64,000 bases of DNA, taken from NCBI GenBank assembly GCA_045657665.1, contig JAZOTN010000030.1, positions 124,001 through 188,000 of the forward strand, in the 5' to 3' direction. The position numbers and the translations under genes were made by a program. Positions 42,869 to 52,232 of this stretch are shown in pieces. The notes beneath the pieces are model-generated. The model searched no databases, was not told where the DNA came from, and was given only the letters and a program-made list of their open reading frames with translations. How positions within the stretch are numbered: the stretch's first letter is position 1; each line of letters begins with the position of its first letter. This DNA comes from RUG12461 sp045657665. Lineage in GTDB: Bacteria; Bacillota; Clostridia; Lachnospirales; Lachnospiraceae.

Positions 42869-44545
42869 ATGGAAAAGGAACGTCATACCTGGTGGAAAGA
42901 ATCGGTCATCTACCAGATCTATCCGAGGAGCTTTTGTGACAGTAACGGCGACGGGATCGGAGATATCCCGGGGATCATGGAGCATCTTCCGTATCTTAAG
43001 GAACTCGGGATCGATGTGATCTGGCTTTCCCCGGTTTATAAGAGCCCGAATGATGACAACGGCTATGATATTTCCGACTATCGGGACATCATGACCGAGT
43101 TCGGAACGATGGAGGATTTTGACCGGATGCTGAAGAAGGCTCATGAACTCGGCATCCGGATCGTAATGGATCTCGTGGTCAATCATACCTCGGATGAGCA
43201 TGCATGGTTCATTGAAAGCAGAAAGTCAAAGGATAACGCCTTCCGCGATTATTATATCTGGAAGGACGGGAAAGACGGAAAAGAACCGAATAACTGGCAG
43301 TCCTGCTTCTCCGGATCCGCATGGCAGAAGGACGAAGCGACCGGGCAGTATTATCTTCATTGTTTTTCCAGGAAGCAGCCTGATCTCAACTGGGAGAATG
43401 AAACGGTTCGAAACGAGGTCTTCGATATGATGACCTGGTGGTGTGAAAAAGGCATTGACGGTTTCCGGATGGATGTGATCAGCATGATCAGTAAGGACAG
43501 CTCTTTCCCGGACGGAGAAGTGACGGACGGCATCTATGGGGACATGATGCCCTATGTCTGCAACGGTCCGCATGTGCATGAGTACCTGCAGGAAATGAAC
43601 CGCCGCGTTCTTTCCAAATTTGACATCATGACTGTCGGTGAGGCTGCCGGCGTCACGATCGACGAAGCAAAAAAATACGCAAACAAAGAAGGCTCCGAGC
43701 TTAACATGGTGTTCCACTTCGAACACGTGAATGCGGATGCTACCAGTACGCCGGTTCTCGGGAAATGGGGCTATGAACATCCGAACCTAGGAAAGCTTCG
43801 AGCGATCCTTAATAAATGGCAGATCGAACTCGAAGGAAAAGCGTGGGGAAGCCTTTATTGGGACAATCACGACCAGCCGCGCGCCGTTTCACGCTTCGGA
43901 AACGATGCGCCGGAATGGCGCGTGCTTTCCGCAAAGATGCTCGGAACGCTTCTTCATATGATGAAGGGGACTCCCTATATTTATCAGGGGGAAGAGATCG
44001 GTATGACGAACATGACGTTTTCCTCCGTGTCCGACTGCAGCGATATCGAAGAGATCAATGCTTACCAACAATACGTGGTTGATCATAAAATGATCTCTCC
44101 GGAGGAAATGCTGAAATGCTTTTCCTCGGTCGCGCGCGATAATGCCCGGACACCCATGCAGTGGAACGGGAGCGACCATGCCGGATTCACAAGCGGCACG
44201 CCATGGTTTACGGTCAACCCGAATTATAAGGAGATCAATGTCGAAGCGGCACTTGCCGATCCGGATTCGGTTTTCTACTATTATCAGAAGCTGATCCGTC
44301 TCCGTCATGAAAACGAGATCATCGTTTACGGAAAATTCCGCCCGCTGCTTGAGGACAGCGATACCATTTATGCGTACGAACGCGTCCTTGACGGGAAGAC
44401 GCTGACCGTTGCCTGCAACTGGACAGAGAAAGAGCAGCCCTGCAACCTTTTTGACTCCATCACCGGTGAAGAACTGATCTCAAACTATGAGACGCATAAA
44501 GATAGTGTCCTGCAACCATATGAAGCAAGGGTCGTGCTGCATTGA
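42869..44545 (+). CDS. Alpha-glucosidase / oligo-1,6-glucosidase, GH13
   Basis: 558 residues from the ATG at 42869, preceded by GGAGGG; an upstream in-frame ATG lies in the leader and lacks a ribosome site. The sequence opens with the oligo-1,6-glucosidase pattern WWKESVIYQIYPRSFCDSNG. Catalytic residues: nucleophile Asp202 in GFRMDVIS, acid/base Glu258 in VGEAAG, third Asp335 in DNHDQPR. No signal peptide, so cytoplasmic. It removes glucose from alpha-glucosides such as isomaltose, maltose or sucrose-like sugars; the exact linkage preference is not readable with confidence. Paralogous to the next gene. Confidence 0.94.
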   Translation: MEKERHTWWKESVIYQIYPRSFCDSNGDGIGDIPGIMEHLPYLKELGIDVIWLSPVYKSPNDDNGYDISDYRDIMTEFGTMEDFDRMLKKAHELGIRIVMDLVVNHTSDEHAWFIESRKSKDNAFRDYYIWKDGKDGKEPNNWQSCFSGSAWQKDEATGQYYLHCFSRKQPDLNWENETVRNEVFDMMTWWCEKGIDGFRMDVISMISKDSSFPDGEVTDGIYGDMMPYVCNGPHVHEYLQEMNRRVLSKFDIMTVGEAAGVTIDEAKKYANKEGSELNMVFHFEHVNADATSTPVLGKWGYEHPNLGKLRAILNKWQIELEGKAWGSLYWDNHDQPRAVSRFGNDAPEWRVLSAKMLGTLLHMMKGTPYIYQGEEIGMTNMTFSSVSDCSDIEEINAYQQYVVDHKMISPEEMLKCFSSVARDNARTPMQWNGSDHAGFTSGTPWFTVNPNYKEINVEAALADPDSVFYYYQKLIRLRHENEIIVYGKFRPLLEDSDTIYAYERVLDGKTLTVACNWTEKEQPCNLFDSITGEELISNYETHKDSVLQPYEARVVLH

Positions 44546-44574
44546 TCGAAAAGGAAAAGAAAGGAATTACGATT

Positions 44575-46260
44575 ATGAAAAAACAATGGTGGCATGAAAT
44601 GACCGCCTACCAGATCTATCCGAAAAGTTTCTGTGACAGCAACGGTGACGGCATCGGCGATCTCCGCGGAATCATCAGCAAACTGGATTACTTAAAAGAA
44701 CTCGGTGTTGATATCATCTGGCTTTCACCGATCTATGTTTCCCCACTTGCGGATCAGGGCTACGACATCGCGGATTATAAAGGAATTGATCCGCGCTTCG
44801 GCACCATGGAAGATATGGACCTGCTCCTTGAAGAGGCTCATAAAAGGGGACTTAAGATCCTTATGGATCTTGTGGTAAACCATTGCTCTGACGAACACGA
44901 ATGGTTTCAAAATGCCTGCAAGGATCCGGACGGCAGATACGGGAAGTTCTTTTATCTGGAGCATGTGAAAGAGGGCGAACCGCTTCCCTGCAACTGGCGG
45001 TCTTACTTCGGCGGGTCTGTATGGGATAAGCTCCCCGGTCATGATGATATCTATTACCTTCATGTCTTTCATAAAAAGCAGCCCGATCTGAACTGGGAGA
45101 ATAAAGACCTTCGTGAGGAAGTCTATAAAATGATCAACTGGTGGCTGGATAAGGGGCTGGACGGTTTCCGCCTGGATGCCATTATCAATATCAAGAAAGC
45201 CCTTCCTTTCAAGGATTATCCGGCAGACCGTGACGACGGACTCTGCTCCGTTCATCATCAGCTTCATGAGGCAAAGGGCGTCGGCGACTTCTTGCGTGAA
45301 ATGCGTGACCGCACCTTCAGGCCGCACGATGCATTTACGGTTGGTGAGGTGTTCAATGAAAAACCGGAGGAGCTCCCGGATTTCATCGGAGATGATGGCT
45401 ATTTTTCCTCCATGTATGATTTTTCCGAGACGGTATTCGGACAGAGCCAGAAGGGCTGGCAGGAAAACCTCGATATCACGCCGGACGACTATAAGAACTG
45501 CGTTTTTGAAACACAAAAGAAGGTTGCGGATATCGGATTTATCAGCAACATTATCGAGAACCATGATGAGCCGCGCGGTGCTTCCCGCTATATCCCGGAA
45601 GGCGATCAGTCACCGGAAAGTAAAAAATGTCTTGCTACGGCATATTTCCTCGTAAAGGGACTTCCCTGGATCTATCAGGGACAGGAGATCGGTATGGAAA
45701 ACATCGAGGTGCGTTCCATTGATGATGTGGACGATATCAGTTCCATCGATGCTTATCAGGTCGCGATCGATGCCGGGATCTCACCGAAAGACGCGCTTCA
45801 TCTCATCGAGAAATACGGACGCGACAATGCCCGTACACCTTTCCAATGGGATGATTCCGAGAATGCCGGGTTTACTTCCGGGACTCCCTGGCTTCGCGTG
45901 AATCCGAACTATAAGGAGATCAATCTTGCTGCGCAGCAAAACGATGAGGACTCCGTCTATCATTACTACAAAAAGCTTTCCGCGCTCCGGAAGAGCGAGG
46001 AATATAAGGACGCGCTCGTATATGGCGAGCTCACTCCGTATCTCCGGGAAGAGAAGAATCTGATGGCATATACGAGGAAGGGAGAGATGCATACACTCCT
46101 GATCCTCTGTAATTTCCAGAAGGAAAGCAGAACCGTTCCGCTTCCTTGTCCATCCGGAAAGATGCTCCTGAATAACCTTCACGAATTCGAGCTAACCGAT
46201 ACAGAAATACGCCTTGACGGTTATCAGGCCATCGTGTTGGAACTGAATAATAACATATAA
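44575..46260 (+). CDS. Alpha-glucosidase / oligo-1,6-glucosidase, GH13 (second copy)
   Basis: 561 residues from the ATG at 44575 with an AAGGA site; an upstream TTG overlapping the previous gene is unlikely. Same subfamily as the preceding gene: WWHEMTAYQIYPKSFCDSNG start, nucleophile Asp201 in GFRLDAI, acid/base Glu258 in VGEVFN, third Asp331 in ENHDEPR. The two enzymes differ in the residues after the nucleophile (VISM versus IINI) and around the acid/base, so they probably have different linkage preferences. Cytoplasmic. Its stop overlaps the start of the ClC gene by one base. Confidence 0.94.
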   Translation: MKKQWWHEMTAYQIYPKSFCDSNGDGIGDLRGIISKLDYLKELGVDIIWLSPIYVSPLADQGYDIADYKGIDPRFGTMEDMDLLLEEAHKRGLKILMDLVVNHCSDEHEWFQNACKDPDGRYGKFFYLEHVKEGEPLPCNWRSYFGGSVWDKLPGHDDIYYLHVFHKKQPDLNWENKDLREEVYKMINWWLDKGLDGFRLDAIINIKKALPFKDYPADRDDGLCSVHHQLHEAKGVGDFLREMRDRTFRPHDAFTVGEVFNEKPEELPDFIGDDGYFSSMYDFSETVFGQSQKGWQENLDITPDDYKNCVFETQKKVADIGFISNIIENHDEPRGASRYIPEGDQSPESKKCLATAYFLVKGLPWIYQGQEIGMENIEVRSIDDVDDISSIDAYQVAIDAGISPKDALHLIEKYGRDNARTPFQWDDSENAGFTSGTPWLRVNPNYKEINLAAQQNDEDSVYHYYKKLSALRKSEEYKDALVYGELTPYLREEKNLMAYTRKGEMHTLLILCNFQKESRTVPLPCPSGKMLLNNLHEFELTDTEIRLDGYQAIVLELNNNI

Positions 46261-47531
46261 TGGAACCCTATTTCAATGATGAGCGAAAAAGAAGACTGAG
46301 GCATGACCTGAAACGGATCGGTGTTTCTTTCCGTTGGATCGTGTTTGCGATCCTTTCAGGTCTTGCGATCGGAGGCGTAATAACTCTGTTTGTATACTGC
46401 CTCCGTTTTGTGACCAATACCAGGATCACCTACCCGTGGCTCATTTTTTTCCTGCCGTTCGGTGGAATGGCTATCGTCTTTTTTAACCGGGTGATCCATG
46501 ACGAAAAAGACGGCGGAACTAATCTCATTCTGTCTGCGATCCATTCCGGGGACAAGATTCCGCTCAGGATGGCGCCATCGATCTTTTTTTCGACACTGAT
46601 CACACATCTCTTTGGAGGTTCTGCGGGCCGAGAGGGCGCAGCGCTTCAACTTGGCGGAAGCATTGGAGGATCGCTCGGGAAGCTCTTCCGCTTTGACGAG
46701 AAAGACCAGCACATCATGATCATGTGCGGTATGAGTGCCGCTTTTTCCGCGATCTTCGGTACGCCGATGGCAGCAGCGATCTTTGCCATGGAGGTTGTTT
46801 CTGTCGGGATCATGCATTACTCAGCTCTCGTTCCCTGCGTAATCGCTTCCCTTGTCGCGAGGCATTTTGCCACGTGGTGCGGCATCCCTTCCGAGCACTT
46901 TGAATTGACGGAAATCCCGTCCTTTTCCGTGCTTATTTCCCTTGAGACCGCTGGACTTGCCGTTCTCTGCGCGTTCGTGTCTATCTTCTTTTGTATCTGT
47001 CTGCACCGTTCGAGTCAGCTGTTTCAGCGTTTTATAAAAAATCCGTATCTTCGGATTGCGGCCGGTGGAGGGATTATCGTGGTGCTGACGCTTCTTGTCG
47101 GCAGTCAGGAATATAACGGCTCCGGCATCAGCTGGATCCCTGTTTTTTTTCAGGGGAACGGTGATACGTTCGCGTTTCTTCTAAAGATCCTGTTCACGGC
47201 GATCACGATCGGAGCCGGTTTTAAGGGCGGTGAGATCGTACCAACCTTTTTTATCGGTGCTGCATTCGGATGTCTGTTCGGAAGGATCACCGGAATGGAT
47301 CCGAAGCTTGCCGCGGCAGTCGGTATGACGAGCGTTTTCTGCGGTGTTACAAACTGTCCGATCACGTCGCTCCTGATCAGCTTTGAGCTCTTCGGATACA
47401 AGGCGATGCCGTATTTCCTGCTTGCGTCGGCGCTTTCCTACATGTTGTCCGGATACTACGGCCTCTACAGCAGTCAGAAGATCATTTACTCAAAATACAA
47501 GACCAACTATATCAACAAAAACACACAATGA
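46260..47531 (+). CDS. ClC-family anion transporter with unusual selectivity motifs
   Basis: 423 residues, ten or more membrane segments. The hallmark helix motif is GSAGREGAALQLGGS: the gating Glu of GREGP is kept, but Pro is Ala. The first selectivity motif GSGIP is replaced by DGGTNLI. Both changes resemble what I recall of the fluoride-exporting ClC branch rather than chloride exchangers, though this is not certain. No CBS domains follow. It starts one base inside the GH13 gene, so it is translationally coupled to sugar enzymes. No fluoride riboswitch is present because there is no leader. The family is certain; the ion is not. Confidence 0.9.
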   Translation: MEPYFNDERKRRLRHDLKRIGVSFRWIVFAILSGLAIGGVITLFVYCLRFVTNTRITYPWLIFFLPFGGMAIVFFNRVIHDEKDGGTNLILSAIHSGDKIPLRMAPSIFFSTLITHLFGGSAGREGAALQLGGSIGGSLGKLFRFDEKDQHIMIMCGMSAAFSAIFGTPMAAAIFAMEVVSVGIMHYSALVPCVIASLVARHFATWCGIPSEHFELTEIPSFSVLISLETAGLAVLCAFVSIFFCICLHRSSQLFQRFIKNPYLRIAAGGGIIVVLTLLVGSQEYNGSGISWIPVFFQGNGDTFAFLLKILFTAITIGAGFKGGEIVPTFFIGAAFGCLFGRITGMDPKLAAAVGMTSVFCGVTNCPITSLLISFELFGYKAMPYFLLASALSYMLSGYYGLYSSQKIIYSKYKTNYINKNTQ

Positions 47532-47550
47532 CACGGAAAGGAGACCAGCA

Positions 47551-47979
47551 ATGTCAAAGAAAACAGGGATTATAGCAATTATCGTAGGACTGGTGGCCAT
47601 CTGCCTCTCAGGATTTGCTTTGTTTAAAAGCATGAATCCGCCCGCCGCGGAAAGCAAGGATGTTCAGTATGTGCTGTATCTCGGAACCAATTCCAAGGAT
47701 TCAAATACGCCATACGGGACACCGGAGGAGTGCAAAGACAAGGTGGATGAGGTCCTCTCAAAGCATTTTGAAGGCTTTACGTTACAGGAGGCATTCGGAG
47801 GATGGACGAATCCGGACGGTTCCGTTGCGCGTGAATACACGGTCGTGATCAGCCTCAGTGACACTACATCGGATAAGGTTCATGCCGCTTCGGATGATCT
47901 TCTGAAGGAGTTTAATCAGAGTACGATTCTCATTCAGACCAATGAGACCAAAACAGAGTTCTATACGGGAACGGAATAA
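47551..47979 (+). CDS. Small membrane-anchored protein, DUF3574-like
   Basis: 142 residues from the ATG at 47551, after GGAAAGGAGA; the open frame upstream overlaps the ClC gene and is not coding. One N-terminal membrane segment (GIIAIIVGLVAICLSGFALF) is followed by an extracellular alpha/beta domain with YVLYLGTNSKD and GGWTNPDGSVAREYTVVISL. I recall this as the DUF3574 pattern, of unknown function. It lies between the ClC and GH31 genes in one operon. Confidence 0.75.
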   Translation: MSKKTGIIAIIVGLVAICLSGFALFKSMNPPAAESKDVQYVLYLGTNSKDSNTPYGTPEECKDKVDEVLSKHFEGFTLQEAFGGWTNPDGSVAREYTVVISLSDTTSDKVHAASDDLLKEFNQSTILIQTNETKTEFYTGTE

Positions 47980-47998
47980 GAGAAAGGAAGGAATCCGT

Positions 47999-49906
47999 AT
48001 GATTAAAAGGTATCGGATCGGGAACCCGATCGAAACGGAGGCAGTCGCAGAGGAACTTGAGATTCAGGAAGGCACCCTCCCGGGATGGGAGATGAATGAG
48101 ACGGAGAAGTCCCTTAAGCTTCAAATGACGGACGATGCGCGAGTATACGGACTCGGAGAAACCGTGCGCGGCATGAATAAAAGGGGATGGCTTTATGAGA
48201 GCAACAATTCGGACGAGCCGTTCCATATGGAGGAAAAGCATTCCCTTTATGCTTCGCAGAATTTTTTACTTATCACGGGGATAGCGCATCCCTTCGGACT
48301 TTATGTGGATACGCCGGGGATTGTCCGGTTTGATATCGGATATACGAAGCAAAGTGAGCTTGTCATCTGCTTTGAGGATTTCGATACGGACCTTTATCTT
48401 GTGGAGGGAAACACGGAAAAGGAGATCGTAAAGGAATTCCGGGGTCTGATCGGAAAGAGCTATATTCCGCCGAAGTGGGCGTTCGGTTTCGGGCAGAGCA
48501 GGTGGTCCTATATGACGTCAGGCGAGGTACGCGAAGTGGTAAAGCGTTACCGAGAAGCGGGGGTGCCGCTGGATATGGTGTACCTTGACATTGATTATAT
48601 GGAGCGCTACAAGGACTTTACCGTGGACGAAAAGAAGTTCCCTGAGTTTTCATCCTTCGTGGAGGAGATGAAGAAGGAGGGTGTCCGCCTGATCCCGATC
48701 ATTGATGCGGGCGTTAAGATTGAAGAAGGGTATCCCGTTTATGAGGAAGGCGTCAAAAACGGTTATTTCTGCAAAAAGGAGGACGGGACAAATCTCGTCG
48801 CGGCGGTCTGGCCGGGGAGAGTACATTTCCCGGACTTCCTGAATGAGGACGCCAGAGAATGGTTCGGAAACTGGTACAAGGTGCTGATCGATCAGGGGAT
48901 TGAGGGGTTCTGGAATGACATGAACGAGCCGGCGATCTTTTATACCGAGGATCACTTAAACGAAGTGTTTGAAAAGATCGAAGGCTATAAGGGGCAGAAC
49001 CTGGACGTGGAAAGCTTCTTTGAATTCAAGGATCTTGTATCGACCCTTGATTCCTACCCGGATGATTTCAAGACGTTTTATCATGACTATCACGGGAAAA
49101 AGATCCGTCACGATAAGGTACATAATCTCTTCGGATACAATATGACCAGAGCGGCGGGAGAGGCCTTTGACCGCCTTTCGCCGGATAAAAAGATCCTGAT
49201 GTTTTCCAGGTCATCGTTTATCGGAATGCACCGGTACGGCGGGATCTGGTGCGGCGACAACCGCTCCTGGTGGAGTCATATTCTCATGAATCTCCAGCAG
49301 ATGCCTGCTCTCAACATGACAGGGTTCTTATATAGCGGAGCGGATACCGGCGGCTTCATGGCGGATGCGACGGAGGATCTCCTGCTTCGCTGGACAGCGC
49401 TTTCCATCTTCATGCCTCTGTTCCGGAATCATTCCGCGAACGATACAAGACGCCAGGAGTTCTATGCGTTTGAAGCACTCCCTGTTTTCGCGAACTTTAT
49501 CCGTCTCCGGTATGCGCTGGTGCCGTATATTTATGAGAGCTTTACACGCGCCGTGAATGAGAACGGGATGTATATGACTCCGCTGGCCTTTGAGTATCCG
49601 GAGGATAAGCGTGCTGTTTACGTTGAGGATCAGCTCATGGTCGGCGAGAGTATCATGATCGCACCGGTTTATGTTCAGAATGCAAAAGGGCGCTATGTCT
49701 ATCTTCCGGAGGACATGCTCCTCGTCCGGTTCCGGAGCGAAAAGGATTATACAACCGAGGAGCTGAAGAAGGGAGACCATTATCTGGAGGTGCCCCTTAA
49801 TGAGGTGATCGTTTTCCTTCGGCCGGGGCATGCCCTTCCGCTTTCGGCGAGTGCAGACACGGTGGAAGAGGTTGACGATACACCTGTGATCAGGATCGAA
49901 TATTAG
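47999..49906 (+). CDS. Alpha-glucosidase family GH31
   Basis: 635 residues from the ATG at 47999, with GAAAGGAAGG upstream. The catalytic nucleophile is Asp307 in FWNDMNEPA and the acid/base is Asp420 in WCGDNRSWWSH. The N-terminal beta-sandwich (VYGLGETVRGMNKRG) and the following WAFGFGQSRWSY are typical. There is no signal peptide, so it acts in the cytoplasm, on alpha-glucosides or related oligosaccharides. Alpha-xylosidase activity cannot be excluded. It closes the GH13-GH13-ClC-DUF3574-GH31 unit and is followed 53 bases later by a LacI-type regulator. Confidence 0.94.
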   Translation: MIKRYRIGNPIETEAVAEELEIQEGTLPGWEMNETEKSLKLQMTDDARVYGLGETVRGMNKRGWLYESNNSDEPFHMEEKHSLYASQNFLLITGIAHPFGLYVDTPGIVRFDIGYTKQSELVICFEDFDTDLYLVEGNTEKEIVKEFRGLIGKSYIPPKWAFGFGQSRWSYMTSGEVREVVKRYREAGVPLDMVYLDIDYMERYKDFTVDEKKFPEFSSFVEEMKKEGVRLIPIIDAGVKIEEGYPVYEEGVKNGYFCKKEDGTNLVAAVWPGRVHFPDFLNEDAREWFGNWYKVLIDQGIEGFWNDMNEPAIFYTEDHLNEVFEKIEGYKGQNLDVESFFEFKDLVSTLDSYPDDFKTFYHDYHGKKIRHDKVHNLFGYNMTRAAGEAFDRLSPDKKILMFSRSSFIGMHRYGGIWCGDNRSWWSHILMNLQQMPALNMTGFLYSGADTGGFMADATEDLLLRWTALSIFMPLFRNHSANDTRRQEFYAFEALPVFANFIRLRYALVPYIYESFTRAVNENGMYMTPLAFEYPEDKRAVYVEDQLMVGESIMIAPVYVQNAKGRYVYLPEDMLLVRFRSEKDYTTEELKKGDHYLEVPLNEVIVFLRPGHALPLSASADTVEEVDDTPVIRIEY

Positions 49907-49959
49907 TAAACCACCGCCGATAGTATATTGTAATACTTGAAGATGTAAAGGAGCAGAAT

Positions 49960-50991
49960 ATGATCACCATCAAAGAGATCGCAAAGACGCTCGGCATGAG
50001 CGCGACCACCGTATCCAATGTCATACACGGGAAGACCGGGGAGGTGTCCCCGGAGACAATAGAGCGTGTCCAGAAATTCCTGGAGGAAGTGGATTATATT
50101 CCGAATATCAACGCCAGAAACCTGGCACAGAACCAGTCCAAGATCATCGGTGTCGTGTTAAAGACGGTGGAGGAACGTTTCAACCATATCCTGGCCGACG
50201 CCTTTGTCTCGGAGCTCCTCGGCGGGATTGAGCAGGAGATCCGGAAGGCCGGATATTTCATGATGCTCTATATTTCCGATGATATCGCGGAGATCCTGAA
50301 ATATGTGGCGACCTGGAATGTGGACGGACTGCTTCTTTTCTGGATGCAGGATGACGATGCGCTGAGGATCTATAAGAAATACCGGAAGCCGGTGGTCTGC
50401 GTGGATACTTACATCCGAAAGGAGACCATCGATCAGTTTGACAATTCCTTCGTCAACATCGGTCTTACGGATGAGAACGGAACGTACGAGGCCGTTTCCT
50501 ATCTGATCAAAATGGGGCATGAGAGGATCGGATTTCTTACGGATGATCTTTCAGGAGTTGATCTGGAGCGCTTCCATGGCTACCGGAAGGCGCTTGAAGA
50601 TGCTGGGATCGAATACAGTGACCGGTATCTTCTTCCGTTCCGTTCAACGAAGGAAGATATGGGAAAAACACTCATGCGGGCCGTGGAAAAGGCGGCCAAC
50701 ATGACGGCGGTTTTCTGCTGCTCCGATACCTTTGCGACGATGTTTATGAACGAATGTTTCCGCCAGGAGATCCGGGTGCCGGAGGATCTTTCCGTGATGG
50801 GATTTGATGACAGTTTCACAGGAAAGCTCTCTCGTCCCGGGCTAACCACGGTGCATCAGGATATCACTTATAAGGGAGAGCTTGCAACACAGACATTGCT
50901 TGGAATGATCCATGGAGAACGCCCAAAGAACAACGAAGTAATCCTGCCGACAAAACTGGTGATACGGGAATCTGTCCGGAAACTGAAATAG
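49960..50991 (+). CDS. LacI-family transcriptional regulator
   Basis: 343 residues, ATG at 49960 after AAAGGAG. The N-terminal helix-turn-helix and hinge are clear: TIKEIAKTLGMSATTVSNVIHGK, then INARNLAQNQSKIIGVVL. The periplasmic-binding-protein-like ligand domain ends with DLSVMGFDDSFTGKLSRPGLTTVHQD, a standard family block. It probably represses the alpha-glucoside genes on one or both sides in response to a sugar. The upstream gap is only 53 bases. Confidence 0.94.
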   Translation: MITIKEIAKTLGMSATTVSNVIHGKTGEVSPETIERVQKFLEEVDYIPNINARNLAQNQSKIIGVVLKTVEERFNHILADAFVSELLGGIEQEIRKAGYFMMLYISDDIAEILKYVATWNVDGLLLFWMQDDDALRIYKKYRKPVVCVDTYIRKETIDQFDNSFVNIGLTDENGTYEAVSYLIKMGHERIGFLTDDLSGVDLERFHGYRKALEDAGIEYSDRYLLPFRSTKEDMGKTLMRAVEKAANMTAVFCCSDTFATMFMNECFRQEIRVPEDLSVMGFDDSFTGKLSRPGLTTVHQDITYKGELATQTLLGMIHGERPKNNEVILPTKLVIRESVRKLK

Positions 50992-51061
50992 AGAACCGAT
51001 AAAAAGGGAAGCATCCGTTGGCATTAAAACGGCTGTTAAGCCGGGAAGGAGAAAAACTGCG

Positions 51062-52033
51062 ATGGCCGGTATCAGAGATATCGCGGAACGTGCTGGCGTA
51101 TCCATTTCAACGGTATCAAATGTTCTTCACCATAAGAACAGCGCATCTAAAGAAACAAGGGATAAAATCCTGTCCATAGCGGAGGAACTCGGGTATGAGA
51201 TCCCCGGGGAGAAAAAGGACGGGAACCGTACCATAGTTTTGAATTTCAGTGATTTTGATACCCTGTACTATCTGGACATTCTGCACGGTATCAGTGACTA
51301 CGCCTATGCAAAGGGATACAGCCTTCTCATCTGTACCGGTGAGAACTTCCCCCGGTATGCGGATCCGGAACGCTGCTGCGGCTGTATCGTCATTGATATC
51401 AATACGGAAGATGAAAGGCTCAAGAAAATCGCGGACAAGGGTCTCCCGGTGATTGCACTGGACCGTGAGATCGAGCATCCACGTATCAAAAGCATTGTAG
51501 TAAATAATTATGCATCCGAGAAACAACTGATCGACGGGCTGATCGAATCCGGATACAAACGGTTCGCCTTTCTCGGCGGGCTAAATACCGCGGATAACCG
51601 GGAACGTTATACGGCGTTTCGAGACTCGCTGAAAGAGCACGGGATTTCCTTCCGGCACAATGATTACTATGAAGGCGACTGGCGGGATAAGAGCGGAGCC
51701 CAGGCGGCTAGGCTTCTAATGCTGTCGGAAGAGATGCCGGAGGCGCTCATTTGCGCGAATGACATGATGGCGATCGGAGCCATACGGAAGTTCCATGAAA
51801 ACGGCATCCGGATCCCTGATGATATCGGAGTTGCAGGATATGATGATATTATCATTTCCAAATACGCGGGACTTACAACGGTGACGGTGCCGGATTATGA
51901 ACGCGGATATCTTGCGGCCCAGGCTCTGATCGGAATATTGGAGGGAACCGATGATTATGAAACTGTACATATCGGAGCCAGAGTGAAATGGAGAAAGAGC
52001 ACGAAGGATTTTCGTAAAAAAGAAGTAAAATAG
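51062..52033 (+). CDS. LacI-family transcriptional regulator (second)
   Basis: 323 residues, ATG at 51062, with GGAAGGAG upstream. DNA-binding region: GIRDIAERAGVSISTVSNVLHHK; ligand domain with DDIGVAGYDDIIISKYAGLTTV near the end. It differs enough from the previous regulator that the two are likely to sense different sugars. It is followed by a strong terminator at 52074 and then the solute-binding-protein gene, which is its most likely target. Confidence 0.93.
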   Translation: MAGIRDIAERAGVSISTVSNVLHHKNSASKETRDKILSIAEELGYEIPGEKKDGNRTIVLNFSDFDTLYYLDILHGISDYAYAKGYSLLICTGENFPRYADPERCCGCIVIDINTEDERLKKIADKGLPVIALDREIEHPRIKSIVVNNYASEKQLIDGLIESGYKRFAFLGGLNTADNRERYTAFRDSLKEHGISFRHNDYYEGDWRDKSGAQAARLLMLSEEMPEALICANDMMAIGAIRKFHENGIRIPDDIGVAGYDDIIISKYAGLTTVTVPDYERGYLAAQALIGILEGTDDYETVHIGARVKWRKSTKDFRKKEVK

Positions 52034-52073
52034 CAGCTTTATTTTACAAAAACAAAATTGATTTTACTAAAAT

Positions 52074-52118
52074 AACGACGCATCGCGGTGACAATGAATA
52101 ACCGCGTGCGTCGTTTTT
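52074..52118 (+). terminator. Rho-independent terminator after the second LacI gene
   Basis: Stem of 8 plus 6 base pairs with a single bulged T: ACGACGCA-T-CGCGGT (52075-52089) pairs with ACCGCG-TGCGTCGT (52101-52114), followed by a TTTTT run. Confidence 0.85.
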
Positions 52119-52148
52119 AGATAGTTTTCATAAAAAAAAGAAGGGGGA

Positions 52149-52178
52149 TTGCGTGAAAAAAAGCGAACAACACATAAT
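52149..52178 (+). promoter_or_regulatory. Probable promoter of the first solute-binding-protein gene
   Basis: TTGCGT (52149-52154) and CATAAT (52173-52178) are 18 bases apart, downstream of the terminator and about 55 bases before the ATG at 52233. Match is moderate. Confidence 0.45.
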
Positions 52179-52232
52179 GAATGCATAACATAACGCACCC
52201 CATGACAATGGGAGATTAAAGGAGGAAGATCT

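Noticed and set aside
46200..46260. Fluoride riboswitch before the ClC gene
   Set aside because: The gene starts one base inside the GH13 gene and has no leader of its own.
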